From the NCBI GenBank assembly GCA_965242535.1, contig OZ251458.1, forward strand, positions 682,001 to 746,000: a stretch of 64,000 nucleotides of DNA, read 5' to 3'. Below the pieces are notes generated by a model. That model had not been told where the DNA came from and searched no databases. It was given only the letters and a program-made list of their open reading frames with translations. The stretch comes from VXRD01 sp965242535 (GTDB lineage Bacteria > Latescibacterota > UBA2968). Shown here in pieces: positions 35,595 to 46,700 of the stretch (within the stretch, counting starts at the first letter, position 1; the number at the start of each line of letters is the position of its first letter). Position numbers and translations under genes: made by a program.

Positions 35595-36186
35595 GGCATA
35601 CCTCAATAGATGATCCACTGGAAAAGCTGCACAATTGACCAAAGATATGGCATGATCGCCCAAGAGTCAAAGGTCAAAATTTTCTCATCCTCCATCTGCG
35701 TCATCAGCGACTGGATTCACGGACAGGCACGGGGGCCGCGATCATTCGGACAGGCTCGGGGACATGTCCCTACGGGTCGTTCTATCGTTCATTATGCGCC
35801 CCCAATGGCATTGTAGGGACAACCCCCTGTGGTTGTCCTGTATTCGGACAGGCACGGGGGCCTGTCCCTACGGATGCGGGTGGATTGACCGCTGACCGCC
35901 AAAAATACACCACCGCTCCCGTTTCGTCAATGCGAAAGGAAAACGCGATGGTCCGATCCCGTTTTCCGCTTGCAATAGCGGGCACTTGGCATTAGCTTAA
36001 GCCGCGATATTCGGACAGCGACTGAATCGAGCCTGCTGGAGTTCAGTGCCACCTGCTTTTGTGCCTCTTGTGCTTTCTGTGGCTAAAATGTCCGATCGTG
36101 CCTTTTGTGCTTTTGAACTGGCTATTGCCAGTTGTACCCCGCTCGTGGCTAAAGTGTCCGAGCCATTCACCGGAAAGGAGTGCGTA
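35595..36186. other. 592-bp spacer carrying four hairpin copies
   Basis: Upstream of the TA pair and of the plus-strand operon. It holds a partial hairpin at 35721-35737, fuller copies at 35748-35773 and 35846-35871, and a variant at 35813-35838. At 36079 and 36143 there are two near-identical GTGGCTAAARTGTCCGA segments. No gene can be supported in it; the longer plus frame starting at 36046 is only an upstream extension of the next gene. Confidence 0.7.
35721..35871. repeat. Cluster of dispersed hairpins including a compensated variant
   Basis: The copies at 35748-35773 and 35846-35871 follow the usual form; the first has an altered loop (CTCGGGGACATG). The copy at 35813-35838 has arms GGACAACC and GGTTGTCC instead of GGACAGGC and GCCTGTCC, with both sides changed so that pairing is kept. 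Confidence 0.85.
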
Positions 36187-37038
36187 ATGATTCGATTGGG
36201 AACGATGACGAGCGTGTGCCCGGATTGGTCTGTGGATCAGATCGTCGACGGGATGCACCGCCACGGGTTTGAAGGTCTGGAGCCGCGCGTGGGCTGGGGC
36301 CATGCCTCGGGTTTTGAGCTGGATATGCCCGTTGCAGATCGCGATGCCGTGCGGGCGAAATTCGAGGATGCCGGGCTGGCGATATGTTGCGTGGCGACAG
36401 GGGCTAAGTTTGCCACCGAAGACCCGGCGGCGTTGGATCAGTCCATTGCCGAAGCCGATGCCGCGATTGACTTGGCGGCGGATTTGGGCGCGGGATTGAT
36501 TCGCACCTTTGGCGGCGCGCGCGGCCGCGGCGAGGTGTTCTGGATGGTGAACCGCACGGCCGAGGCTTACAAGCGCGTGATGGATCACGCCGCCGAACGC
36601 GGGGTCGTTGTGCTGATGGAGACGCACGACGAATGGTGCGTCTCCGTGCAAGTGCGCGCCGTGGTCGAGAAAGTGGACCATCCCAACATGGGCGTGCTGT
36701 GGGACTTGATGCACCCGCAACGACACCTGGAACGCCCCGAAGAAACCATGCTGACCATCGGCGCGCTGACCAAACACTTGCACGCACACGACGGGCGTTA
36801 CGACAATGAAAACGGCCGGATTACAACCGTCGCGCTGGGCCACGGCGATTTGGATCACGCCATGCCCTTAAGATTGCTGTACGAAGCGAAATTCGACGGG
36901 TTCTTCTCCGTCGAGGTCATCCACAAACCCGGCAGCGATCACGATCCAGATGCGACCCTGAAAGCCTACGGCGATGGGTTCAGGCAGATCATCGAGGATC
37001 TTGAGGAATTTTTGAACGGCGAGAGCAACCCCAAGTGA
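36187..37038 (+). CDS. Sugar phosphate isomerase/epimerase-like TIM-barrel protein
   Basis: The 283-residue protein is of the xylose isomerase-like TIM-barrel (AP endonuclease 2) superfamily. It reads MIRLGTMTSVCPDWSVDQIVDGM..., with the family's acidic/histidine metal sites visible as VVLMETHDEW (Glu), VLWDLMHPQ (Asp/His), HLHAHDG (His) and FFSVEVIH (Glu). It would act on an unidentified sugar or polyol. Start 36187 is preferred because AAAGGAG precedes it; the longer frame begins in untranslated DNA. It leads a plus-strand run with a phosphoesterase-like hydrolase, a D-aminopeptidase and a propeller lactonase-like protein, suggesting small-molecule catabolism. Confidence 0.88.
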   Translation: MIRLGTMTSVCPDWSVDQIVDGMHRHGFEGLEPRVGWGHASGFELDMPVADRDAVRAKFEDAGLAICCVATGAKFATEDPAALDQSIAEADAAIDLAADLGAGLIRTFGGARGRGEVFWMVNRTAEAYKRVMDHAAERGVVVLMETHDEWCVSVQVRAVVEKVDHPNMGVLWDLMHPQRHLERPEETMLTIGALTKHLHAHDGRYDNENGRITTVALGHGDLDHAMPLRLLYEAKFDGFFSVEVIHKPGSDHDPDATLKAYGDGFRQIIEDLEEFLNGESNPK

Positions 37039-37102
37039 ACGCAGAATGTCCCCCGCTCCGCAGTTTAGGTATTTACCGACAGTGTTATTTTTGGAGAACG
37101 AC

Positions 37103-38524
37103 ATGGCAAAAAAGAATTTGATCTTGTTCGGCATCGACAGCCTGTGGTCGGATCACATGAGTTGTTACGGCTATCATCGCTTGACCACGCCGAATATCGA
37201 CGGGTTCGCCGCGCAGGGCGTCTTGTTTGAAAACACGTTTAGCGCGCACATCCCCACGACGCCTGCGTACGCGTCGATGTTGACCGGGATGGATTGTTTT
37301 TCCACCGACGTGGTCGCGCTCCGCCACCGGGGCGGGCTGACCGACGAGGTCGCGACTTTGCCCGAGATTTTGCGCGCGGAAGGCTACGAGTCCCTGTGCG
37401 TGGGATTTACCGGAAATCCGAGTTCGCGTGGGTTCGACGACTACGTGAATTTTCAGGCATGGGGCAGTTGGGACGAGCGTCCCCTGCGAAAGGCCGAGTT
37501 GCTCAACGAGGTGACACTGCCCCACTTGGAGCGGTTGGCCGCAGGCGACAAACCGTTTTTCCTGTTCTTGCGGCACATGGACCCGCACGCGCCCTATTTG
37601 CCGCCGCCGCCGTTCGATTCGATGTTTTACAGCAAAGACCCGTGCGACCCGTCCAAGACCTCGATGGATCCCGTGAAGGCGTTTGAGCCGTTCCGGGATT
37701 TCCATTTGAGCTGGATGCCGCCGGGCATTACGGACGCGGATTTTGTGGTGGCGCAATACGATGGCGAAATCGCGTACATGGATGCGTGTATTCAACGCCT
37801 GCTGACGCGGGTGGATGAACTCGGCTTGCGGGACGATACGCTGGTGGTGATCAACGGCGACCACGGCGAGACCTTGGACGAGCACGATTGTTATTTCGAC
37901 CACCACGGCATTTACGAGTGTACCCTAAAAGTGCCGTTGGCGATGCGCTTGCCCGGGCGGTTGCCCGAAGGCGTGCGCGTGGATGGCTACAACCAGCACA
38001 AGGATTTGGTTCCGACGATTTTAGAGCTTTTGGACGTGGAGACGCAGATCGCGTTTGACGGCCGCAGCCTGATGCCGATGGTGCGCGGCGAGTGCGAGAC
38101 GCACGAGTCCGAGTTTTACATCACCGAGTGTACGTGGATGCGGAAACACGGCTGGCGCACGCCCGAGTGGAAGTTGATCGTGGCGTTGGAACCGGATTTT
38201 CATTTTAAGCCGGAGGTGGAGCTCTACAATTTGATCCAAGATCCGGGCGAGACCACCAATCTCGCGGACGCAGAACCTGCGGTGGTCGCGCTGTTGCGCG
38301 GCAGGATGGAAGCGTGGATCGCCAAGCGCGAAAAAGAAGTGGGCCACGCCAATCCGATGTACACGAATCTGAACTGGCACGGCCGCAAGGAGTACGACGG
38401 CCCGTTCAAGTCGTCCGAAGACGCTTACAACACCATGCACATCGGCTCCGCGAGCCAAGCCGCGCGGTTGCAGGCGGGAAATAAAAAGGTGAGAGGCACG
38501 GTTGCGGAGAAGGAGAAAGAATAG
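37103..38524 (+). CDS. Sulfatase-fold (alkaline phosphatase superfamily) hydrolase without the formylglycine Cys
   Basis: The 473-residue protein has the superfamily metal sites: ILFGIDSLWSDHM (Asp12), NGDHGETLDEHD (Asp/His pair) and HMDPHAPYLPP. True sulfatases have C/S-x-P-x-R, whose Cys becomes formylglycine. Here the site reads TTPAYASMLTG, with Thr52 at the Cys position and Tyr56 in place of Arg. Thr nucleophiles occur in phosphodiesterase and nucleotide pyrophosphatase members, so a phosphate or phosphonate ester is more likely than a sulfate ester. There is no signal peptide. Start 37103 is backed by TTGGAG, and the gene begins 64 bases after the TIM-barrel gene. Confidence 0.88.
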   Translation: MAKKNLILFGIDSLWSDHMSCYGYHRLTTPNIDGFAAQGVLFENTFSAHIPTTPAYASMLTGMDCFSTDVVALRHRGGLTDEVATLPEILRAEGYESLCVGFTGNPSSRGFDDYVNFQAWGSWDERPLRKAELLNEVTLPHLERLAAGDKPFFLFLRHMDPHAPYLPPPPFDSMFYSKDPCDPSKTSMDPVKAFEPFRDFHLSWMPPGITDADFVVAQYDGEIAYMDACIQRLLTRVDELGLRDDTLVVINGDHGETLDEHDCYFDHHGIYECTLKVPLAMRLPGRLPEGVRVDGYNQHKDLVPTILELLDVETQIAFDGRSLMPMVRGECETHESEFYITECTWMRKHGWRTPEWKLIVALEPDFHFKPEVELYNLIQDPGETTNLADAEPAVVALLRGRMEAWIAKREKEVGHANPMYTNLNWHGRKEYDGPFKSSEDAYNTMHIGSASQAARLQAGNKKVRGTVAEKEKE

Positions 38525-38608
38525 GGGCGAAATGTAGAGACAGCCCGGCCGTAAATCGATCTCTGGAAAATCCGGAGTGGTTCAGTTGTTCTCAATGATG
38601 GAGTTGCC

Positions 38609-38890
38609 ATGAATAAATTTTACGTCTCATTGGTGGTTCTCGTGGTTATCATCGCCGCGGGGTTGCCGACAGCGGGTTGGCTGTACAGCGCGTTTGACGC
38701 ACGCACGGCGTTTTACTTGGATGCGTTCTGCGTTGTGCTGCCCTTTTTGCTGGTGTCTTTGTACGTGCTGAAGCACCAAAGCTCGGCGCCGCGACTCGTC
38801 GCCATTCCCATCATCGTGGTCATTTTGGGGCTGTACGCGATGACCGCATCCAACCTCGTGAAGGCATTCAAGGCCGCCTTCGGCGGATAG
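38609..38890 (+). CDS. Small three-helix membrane protein, unknown function
   Basis: The 93-residue protein has three hydrophobic segments (about 5-27, 36-54 and 64-84) joined by short polar loops (FDARTAFYLD, KHQSSAPR). I do not recognise a family. GGAG precedes the start. It sits between the sulfatase-fold gene and the D-aminopeptidase gene in the same direction, with gaps of 84 and 102 bases. Confidence 0.75.
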   Translation: MNKFYVSLVVLVVIIAAGLPTAGWLYSAFDARTAFYLDAFCVVLPFLLVSLYVLKHQSSAPRLVAIPIIVVILGLYAMTASNLVKAFKAAFGG

Positions 38891-38992
38891 GTTTCGCGGG
38901 TTCGGCGTGCAAAGTCAGGATCGATCCGCAGAAGCGGCGGTTGGAGAATTTGCCCGCCGCGCGGGCTTCGCGCAATTTTTGAGGAGGGTATC

Positions 38993-39916
38993 ATGCCCAT
39001 GAAATCCGTCTATACGATGGCCGATTACAAAGAGAGAATTCCCGTCGATGTGCCGGAAAATGACGCCATCAAATCCGTGTATATGATGACCGATTTGGAA
39101 GGCGTGGCCGGGGTCGATGATTGGGATCCGAGGCACCGCGAGGATGCGACGACCGCAAAAGGCGTGTACGACCGCGCCGAGATGCAACGCCTGTTGACCG
39201 GCGAAGTGAACGCGGCGATCCGGGCGTTGTACCTCGCAGGCGTCGAAGAAGTGATCGTCAATGACGCCCATGGCGCGGGGCGCACGATTTTGTCAGAAGA
39301 TCTGGTTTCGATAGCGGGCGCGCAGCCGTTTTCCGTGAAGTTGGTGCAAGGGGTCGGGCGCCCGTGTTGGTTGCCGGGCGTGTCGCCGCGATGCGACGCG
39401 CTGATCCAAGTGGGCATGCACGCCATGACCGGCACGCCCAACGGCTGCCTCGCGCATTCGATGAGCCGCGACGCGGTCTATCGCGTGAATGGCGCGGAAG
39501 TGGGCGAAATGGAAATGGCCGCGTATCTGTGCGGTCAACTCGGCATTCCTTGGGTCTTTACGTCGGGCGATCTGCACGCCTGCACCGAATCCGAGCACTG
39601 GGTCGATGGCATCGTCACCGCGCCCGTGAAAGAGGGCTTGGGCGAATTGTGCGCCATCCACCTCGCGCCCATAGATGCGCGCACGCTCATTCACAACCGC
39701 GTAATCAACGCCATCGCAGCAGCCGAAACCATCGAACCGCTCGTCGTCCAAGGCGATGTGGTGATGGAAGTCACGCATCCCACCCCCGGTCGAATCGCCG
39801 CACGCGAAGGCGTCGAGCGCGTCGATGATCGCACCGTCCGATGCACGGGCACCTCCTTTTGGGAAGTGTTCCACCGCGTCGTCTATGGCAAGGCGGATTT
39901 TCCAATACCTCAATAG
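38993..39916 (+). CDS. M55-family D-aminopeptidase (DppA-like)
   Basis: The 307-residue protein has the M55 motifs: MTDLEGVAG (Asp34, Glu36), VNDAHGAGR (Asp91, His93) and IQVGMHAMTG (His143). DppA is a zinc D-amino-acid aminopeptidase that acts on D-Ala-containing peptides. The family also includes enzymes encoded with peptide importers. GAGGAGG precedes the ATG. The propeller-like gene begins 11 bases after its stop, so the two are cotranscribed. Confidence 0.92.
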   Translation: MPMKSVYTMADYKERIPVDVPENDAIKSVYMMTDLEGVAGVDDWDPRHREDATTAKGVYDRAEMQRLLTGEVNAAIRALYLAGVEEVIVNDAHGAGRTILSEDLVSIAGAQPFSVKLVQGVGRPCWLPGVSPRCDALIQVGMHAMTGTPNGCLAHSMSRDAVYRVNGAEVGEMEMAAYLCGQLGIPWVFTSGDLHACTESEHWVDGIVTAPVKEGLGELCAIHLAPIDARTLIHNRVINAIAAAETIEPLVVQGDVVMEVTHPTPGRIAAREGVERVDDRTVRCTGTSFWEVFHRVVYGKADFPIPQ

Positions 39917-39927
39917 GAGATTTTACC

Positions 39928-40635
39928 ATGAACGCGAAAATCGAGAATCAATTTCGCGCGCCTTATGGCGTGCCGAACGGGTTGCAACGGACGGACGAGG
40001 GACTGTGGATCGTCGATCAAGTGACCGACCGCGTGGCATTGATGAGCATGGACGAAGACGCGGACGATAATTACGGCACTCGGCGATTGTTGCGGGAGAT
40101 CGCATCCGAATCCTCGAATACCAGCGGCATGGCCGCAGGCGACGGCTCCTTGTGGCTGGCCGCCAATGGCCCTGGCAAACGCTGGCGCCTGCCGCGTGCA
40201 ACAGACGCGCCTCAAGGCGAGGTTTTGCGCGTGGATCCCCAAACAGGGGACACGCAGGCTCGCTGGGCATTGCCCACGGGCGGGGGCACGCACGGCATCG
40301 AATACGACGCGATTGAACCGGGCACGCTTTGGCTGACGACCTTGAAAGAACAGACCTTGACGCAGGTGCGGATCGACGATTGGGCCGTGTTGAACACCGT
40401 CCAACTCCCCTTGCCGCGCGCGCACGGGGTGGTGCGTCTCGACGAAGATGCGATTTGGGTGGTTCACACCGGGCATCGGGTGATCGTCAAGTTGGATTTG
40501 GCGAGCAGTGCCGAACGCGACCGCATCGACGTGCCCGAACCCCATCCCGAACCCCACGGGCTGTGCGCGTGCGAGGATGGGTTCTTGTATTGCGACGCCG
40601 CCTCCGGCTGGGTGTCGAAAATCTCGTGGCGATAA
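39928..40635 (+). CDS. SMP-30/streptogramin-lyase-like beta-propeller protein
   Basis: The 235-residue protein contains repeated short blades of the form TDEGLWIVDQVTDRV, GDGSLWLAANGPGKRW, IEPGTLWLTTLKEQTLT, DEDAIWVVHTGHRV and CEDGFLYCDAASGWV, the pattern of SMP-30/Vgb-type propellers, which include lactonases and lyases. There is no signal peptide, so it is cytoplasmic. AGGAG precedes the start at 39928. Its terminator lies 27 bases downstream, ending the plus-strand operon that began at 36187. Confidence 0.8.
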   Translation: MNAKIENQFRAPYGVPNGLQRTDEGLWIVDQVTDRVALMSMDEDADDNYGTRRLLREIASESSNTSGMAAGDGSLWLAANGPGKRWRLPRATDAPQGEVLRVDPQTGDTQARWALPTGGGTHGIEYDAIEPGTLWLTTLKEQTLTQVRIDDWAVLNTVQLPLPRAHGVVRLDEDAIWVVHTGHRVIVKLDLASSAERDRIDVPEPHPEPHGLCACEDGFLYCDAASGWVSKISWR

Positions 40636-40662
40636 CTCGCCATCGGCGCGACAACCCCATTT

Positions 40663-40692
40663 CCCCGGCTCGCCGGGGTTTTTTCTTTTTTT
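40663..40692 (+). terminator. Rho-independent terminator
   Basis: The stem CCCCGG / CCGGGG with a CTCG loop is followed by a run of T with one C. It ends the operon 36187-40635 and separates it from the giant gene. Confidence 0.95.
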
Positions 40693-40742
40693 CTCGACCC
40701 CGCCGCGCCCACCGCTGACCGATAACCGCAGGGACAGGCGCC

Positions 40743-43700
40743 ATGTCTCGTTCACACGTCCAGCGAGCGATTCTCATTTTGTCAATCGCGTTGCTGATCT
40801 ACCCATTTGCCGATGTCCTGTTCGGCGAGGATGCGGAGCGCGCAAGCGCGATGCCCAATCCGGATTTCGATGGCAATGGCGTCGTGGATTTTGACGATTT
40901 TTCGCTGCTGACGAGCCGGTTCGGGGCGCGCCGAGGCGACGCCGGGTATGAGGGGCGATTCGATCTCAATGGCGACGGGGTGATCGAGTTTCGGGATTTT
41001 TTGATCTACACCCGGTATTTTGGGCAAGTCGCGCCCGTGCCTGTGGAGGCGATCCCCGCGCGCCAAGTGCCGGTGGGCGGCGATCCCCTGCGCGTGGATG
41101 TGGCGGAGTATTTCTACGATGCCAATGGCGATGCGTTGCGCTATGCGGCCTCGTCCGATGATGAAGCCATTGCGAGCGTGCGCGTGTCCGATGCCGTGGT
41201 GGCAATAGTGCCTGTGGCCGCGGGCCGCGCGACGGTCACTGTGACCGCGATAGATGTCGCGGGCTTGCGCGCGACGCAGACCATCGCCGTGAGCGTGACC
41301 CTGTTTCCGCGTACGCCCCTCGCGAGGGCGTTGACCGAGAATGCGCCGGCAGGTGAACCGGTGGGCGATCCGGTTTCCGTGCCGGGGTTGGATGCCTTCA
41401 CCTACCGCTTGGCCGGGGCAGATGCGGACAGTTTTGACATTGACGCACACACCGGGCAGATTCGCACGCGACAAGGCATCGCGTATGACCACGAGCGCGA
41501 CGAGACTTTTTCCCTCATTGTGGTCGCAACCGGTGGGGACAACGCAGACAGCATCGCCGTGACCATCTCCATCAAGGATGTGGACGAACCGCCCGCATCG
41601 CCGCCGTCAAATTTGTCCGTCCAGCCGGGCGACCAATCCCTAACCGTCCACTTCCACGCGGCGCGAGACGAACCCGGCAAGCCGCCCGTGCTCGGGTATC
41701 ACGCCGAGATTCGCACGGGCGAGGAGGGCGACTGGGTCAACCGCAAGACCATCTACGGCCGCACCAACACCAGCGCGTTCTACGAGGACTTAGGCCGAGC
41801 GCCTCGGCACCATGACGCGAGCCTGCAAAACGGCCAGCGCTACCAAATTCGCATTCGCACGTGGAACGCAGAGGGCGAGAGCGATTGGGCAGAACCCGTG
41901 TCCGGCGTGCCGGTCTATGTGCCGCCCCGCAATCGCACGTACGCGCGGTTTGAAGACGGGGACACCGAGACGCAGCTCGAACTTTCGCGTTTCACGGGCC
42001 AAGGGGGAACGATCGCCCTCACGACAGCGGCCCTCGCCCAAAACATTAGAGATGTCGTCGAGGATATCTTCGCAGACGTCACTGCGGTTTCCAATTTCCC
42101 GGCTGTGCCCGAGCAGGCGGGATTTGCCGTTTCTACGAGTGGGACAATTTTTGACATCACCCTGAAGGCGCGCCTCGCAGATGGCGAGGAGGTCAATATC
42201 GGCGGCGATTTGCGCGTGCCCGTCGAGATTTGTCTGCCGGTGCCCGAAGGCATTGCCAATCCGGTGATCATCCACTACAAAGAGACGTGGGAAATGCTCG
42301 AGACCCAGCGCGTGGACGGCGATGCGATCTGCGCCCACGCCGCCACCTTTTCGTATTATGGCGTTGGACAGGCGTTCAACGATGTGCCGGAATTTGCAAT
42401 TTCTACGCCGTCTCTGACCTTTCCCGAAAACACCGAGGCAGGCCAGAACATCGGAAATCCAGTAACCGCGACCGATAGCGATGGAGGCACGCTGGTCTAT
42501 CGTCTCGAGGGCACGGATGCGGACAGTTTCGCCATTGACGCAACTACGGGCCAGATTCAAACCAAGGCGGGTGTGACCTACAACTACGAGGCGAAGAGCA
42601 GCTACTCGGTGACGGTGAAGGTGGTCGATGGTCAAGGCGGCAGCGCGACGATTCCCGTGACCATCGCCCTGACCGATGTAGATGGCGAGGCACCGGGCAA
42701 GCCCGCTGTGCCGAATGTATCTGCGGCTTCAGCGACGAGCCTGACCGCGACTTGGACGCCCCCTGCGAACACGGGCCCTCCGATCACCGATTACGATGTG
42801 CAATATCGCCTGGGCAACAGCGGCGCGTTCACGGATTGGCCTCATGGTAGTACCGAGCGGACCGCGACGATTACGAGTTTGGCCGTGAATACCAGCTACG
42901 GGGTTCGCGTGCGTGCGACCAACGATGAAGGGACAGGTGCATGGTCCGACGCAGGCAATGGGACGACCTCCAGCGTACCGACTTTGTCGATCAGTTCGCC
43001 GAGTGTGACCGAGGGCAACAGCGGTTCAACGACCTTGCGGTTCACGGTTTCACTGAGCGCGCCGAGTGGGCAACAAGTGACGGTGGCGTATGCGGACACC
43101 GAGACGGGGACCGCGACTTCAGGCACCGATTACGTAGCGGTCACGGCGGACACGTTGATCTTTGCGGCGGGTGAGACGAATAAGACCATTGACGTATCCG
43201 TGACTGGCGATGCGATAGACGAGCCAAACGAGACGGTGATCGTCCAGTTGAGTAGCCCGACCAATGCCACAATCGCAACGGGCATGGACACCGGCACGGG
43301 AACGATCACGGATGACGATGGCGCGCCTACTTTGTCGATCAGTTCGCCGAGCGTGATGGAAGGGGCGCCAGGCACGACGGACACATTGCGCTTCGCAGTT
43401 TCGCTGAGCGCGGCGAGTGGACAACAAGTGACCGTGGACTATGCGGAAATCGCCACCGGGCGAACCGCCACGCCAGGGGTGGACTACACGGCCCTCGCCT
43501 CTGGCATGTTGACCTTTGCGGCGAGTGAGACACGCGATACGCTGAAAGTGGCGGTGATCGGCGACGCGCTCAACGAGCCAAACGAGACGGTGGTTGTCCA
43601 GTTGAGCAATCCGACCAATGCCACGATCGCAACGGGCATGGACACCGGCACAGGGACGATCACGGATGACGATGGCGCGCCTACTTTGTCGATCAGTTCG

Positions 43701-46700
43701 CCGAGCGTGATGGAAGGCGCGCCAGGCACGACGGACACATTGCGCTTCGCAGTTTCGCTGAGTGCGGCGAGTGGACAACAAGTGACTGTGAATTATGCGG
43801 AAATCGCCACTGGGCGAACCGCCACGCCAGGGGTGGACTACACGGCCCTCGCCTCTGGCATGTTGACCTTTGCGGCGAGTGAGACACGCGATACGCTGAA
43901 AGTGGCTGTAATCGGCGATGCGCTCAACGAGCCAAACGAGACGGTGGTTGTCCAGTTGAGCAATCCGACCAATGCGACTATCGCAACGGGCATGGACACC
44001 GGCACGGGGACGATCACGGATGACGATGGCGCACCGACCCTCTCGATCAGTTCGCCGAGCGTGATGGAAGGAGCACCAGGCACGACAGACACATTGCGCT
44101 TCGCAGTTTCGCTGAGCGCGGCGAGCGGGCAACAAGTGACTGTGGACTATGCGGAAATTGCCACCGGGCGAACCGCCGCGCCAGGCGTGGACTACACGGC
44201 CCTCGCCTCTGGCACGTTGACCTTTGCGGCGAGTGAGACGCGCGATACGCTGAAAGTGGCGGTGATCGGCGATGCGCTCAATGAGCCAAACGAGACGGTG
44301 GTCGTCCAGTTGAGCAATCCGACCAATGCCACAATCGCAACGGCGACTGGCACGGGGACGATCAACGATGACGATGGCGCGCCGACCCTCTCGATCAGTT
44401 CGCCGAGCGTGATGGAAGGGGCACCAGGCACGACGGATACGTTGCGCTTCGCGGTTTCGCTGAGCGCGGCGAGCGGACAACAAGTGACGGTGAATTATGC
44501 GGAAATTGCCACCGGGCGAACCGCCACGCCAGGCGTGGACTACACGGCCCTCGCCTCTGGCATGTTGACCTTTGCGGCGAGTGAGACGCGCGATACGCTG
44601 AAAGTGGCGGTGATCGGCGATGCGCTCAACGAGCCAAACGAGACGGTGGTCGTCCAGTTGAGCAATCCGAGCAATGCCACAATCGCAACGGGCATGGACA
44701 CCGGCACGGGGACGATCAACGATGACGATGGCGCGCCTACTTTGTCGATCAGTTCGCCGAGTGTGACCGAAGGGGCACCAGGCACGACAGACACGTTGCG
44801 ATTCGCGGTTTCGCTGAGTGCGGCGAGTGGGCAACAAGTGACCGTGAATTATGCGGAAATCGCCACCGGGCGAACCGCCACGCAGGGGACGGACTACACG
44901 GCCCTCGCCTCTGGCATGTTGACCTTTGCGGCGAGTGAGACGCGCGATACGCTGAAGGTGGCGGTGATCGGCGACGCGCTCAACGAGGCGAACGAGACGG
45001 TGGTCGTCCAGTTGAGCAGTCCGAGCAATGCCACGATCGCAACGGCGACTGGCACGGGGACGATCACGGATGACGATGGCGCGCCTACTTTGTCGATCAG
45101 TTCGCCGAGCGTGATGGAAGGCGCGCCAGGCACGACGGACACATTGCGCTTCGCAGTTTCGCTGAGCGCGGCGAGTGGACAACAAGTAACCGTGAATTAT
45201 GCGGAAATCGCCACCGGGCGAACCGCCACGCCAGGCGTGGACTACACGGCCCTCGCCTCTGGCATGTTGACCTTTGCGGCGAGTGAGACGCACGATACGC
45301 TGAAAGTGGCGGTGATCGGCGACGCGCTCAACGAGGCGAACGAGACGGTGGTCGTCCAGTTGAGCAGTCCGAGCAATGCCACAATCGCAACGGCGACTGG
45401 CACGGGAACGATCAACGATGACGATGGCGCGCCGACTTTGTCGATCAGTTCGCCGAGTGTGATGGAAGGGGCGCCAGGCACGACGGACACGTTGCGATTC
45501 GTGGTTTCGCTGAGTGCGGCGAGTGGGCAACAAGTGACGGTGAATTATGCGGAAATCGCCACTGGGCGAACCGCCACGCCAGGCGTGGACTACACGGCCC
45601 TCGCCTCTGGCATGTTGACCTTTGCGGCGAGTGAGACACGCGATACGCTGAAAGTGGCAGTGATCGGCGACGCGCTCAACGAGCCAAACGAGACGGTGGT
45701 CGTCCAGTTGAGCAATCCGAGCAATGCCACAATCGCAACGGGCATGGACACCGGCACGGGGACGATCACGGATGACGATGGCGCGCCGACCTTGTCGATC
45801 AGTTCGCCGAGCGTGATGGAAGGGGCAACAGGCACGACGGATACGTTGCGCTTCGCGGTTTCGCTGAGCGCGGCGAGTGGGCAACAAGTAACCGTGAATT
45901 ATGCGGAAATCGCCACCGGGCGAACCGCCACGCCAGGCGTGGACTACACGGCCCTCGCCTCTGGCATGTTGACCTTTGCGGCGACTGAAACGCACGATAC
46001 GCTGAAAGTGGCGGTGATCGGCGACGCGCTCAACGAGCCAAACGAGACGGTGGTTGTCCAGTTGAGCAATCCGAGCAATGCCACGATCGCAACGGCGACT
46101 GGCACGGGTACGATCAACGATGACGATGGCGCGCCGACCTTGTCGATCAGTTCGCCGAGTGTGACCGAAGGGGCACCAGGCACGACGGACACATTGCGCT
46201 TCGCGGTTTCGCTGAGCGCGGCGAGCGGGCAACAAGTGACGGTGAATTATGCGGAAATCGCCACCGGGCGAACCGCCACGCCAGGCGTGGACTACACGGC
46301 CCTCGCCTCTGGCATGTTGACCTTTGCGGCGAGTGAGACGCGCGATACGCTGAAAGTGGCAGTGATCGGCGATGCGCTCAACGAGCCAAACGAGACGGTG
46401 GTCGTCCAGTTGAGCAATCCGAGCAATGCGACGATCGCAACGGCGACTGGCACGGGGACGATCAACGATGACGATGGCGCGCCGACTTTGTCGATCAGCT
46501 CGCCGAGCGTGATGGAAGGGGCGCCAGGCACGACGGACACATTGCGCTTCGCAGTTTCGCTGAGTGCGGCGAGCGGGCAACAAGTGACCGTGAATTATGC
46601 GGAAATCGCCACCGGGCGAACCGCCACGCAGGGGACGGACTACACGGCCCTCGCCTCTGGCACGTTGACCTTTGCGGCGAGTGAGACGCGCGATACGCTG

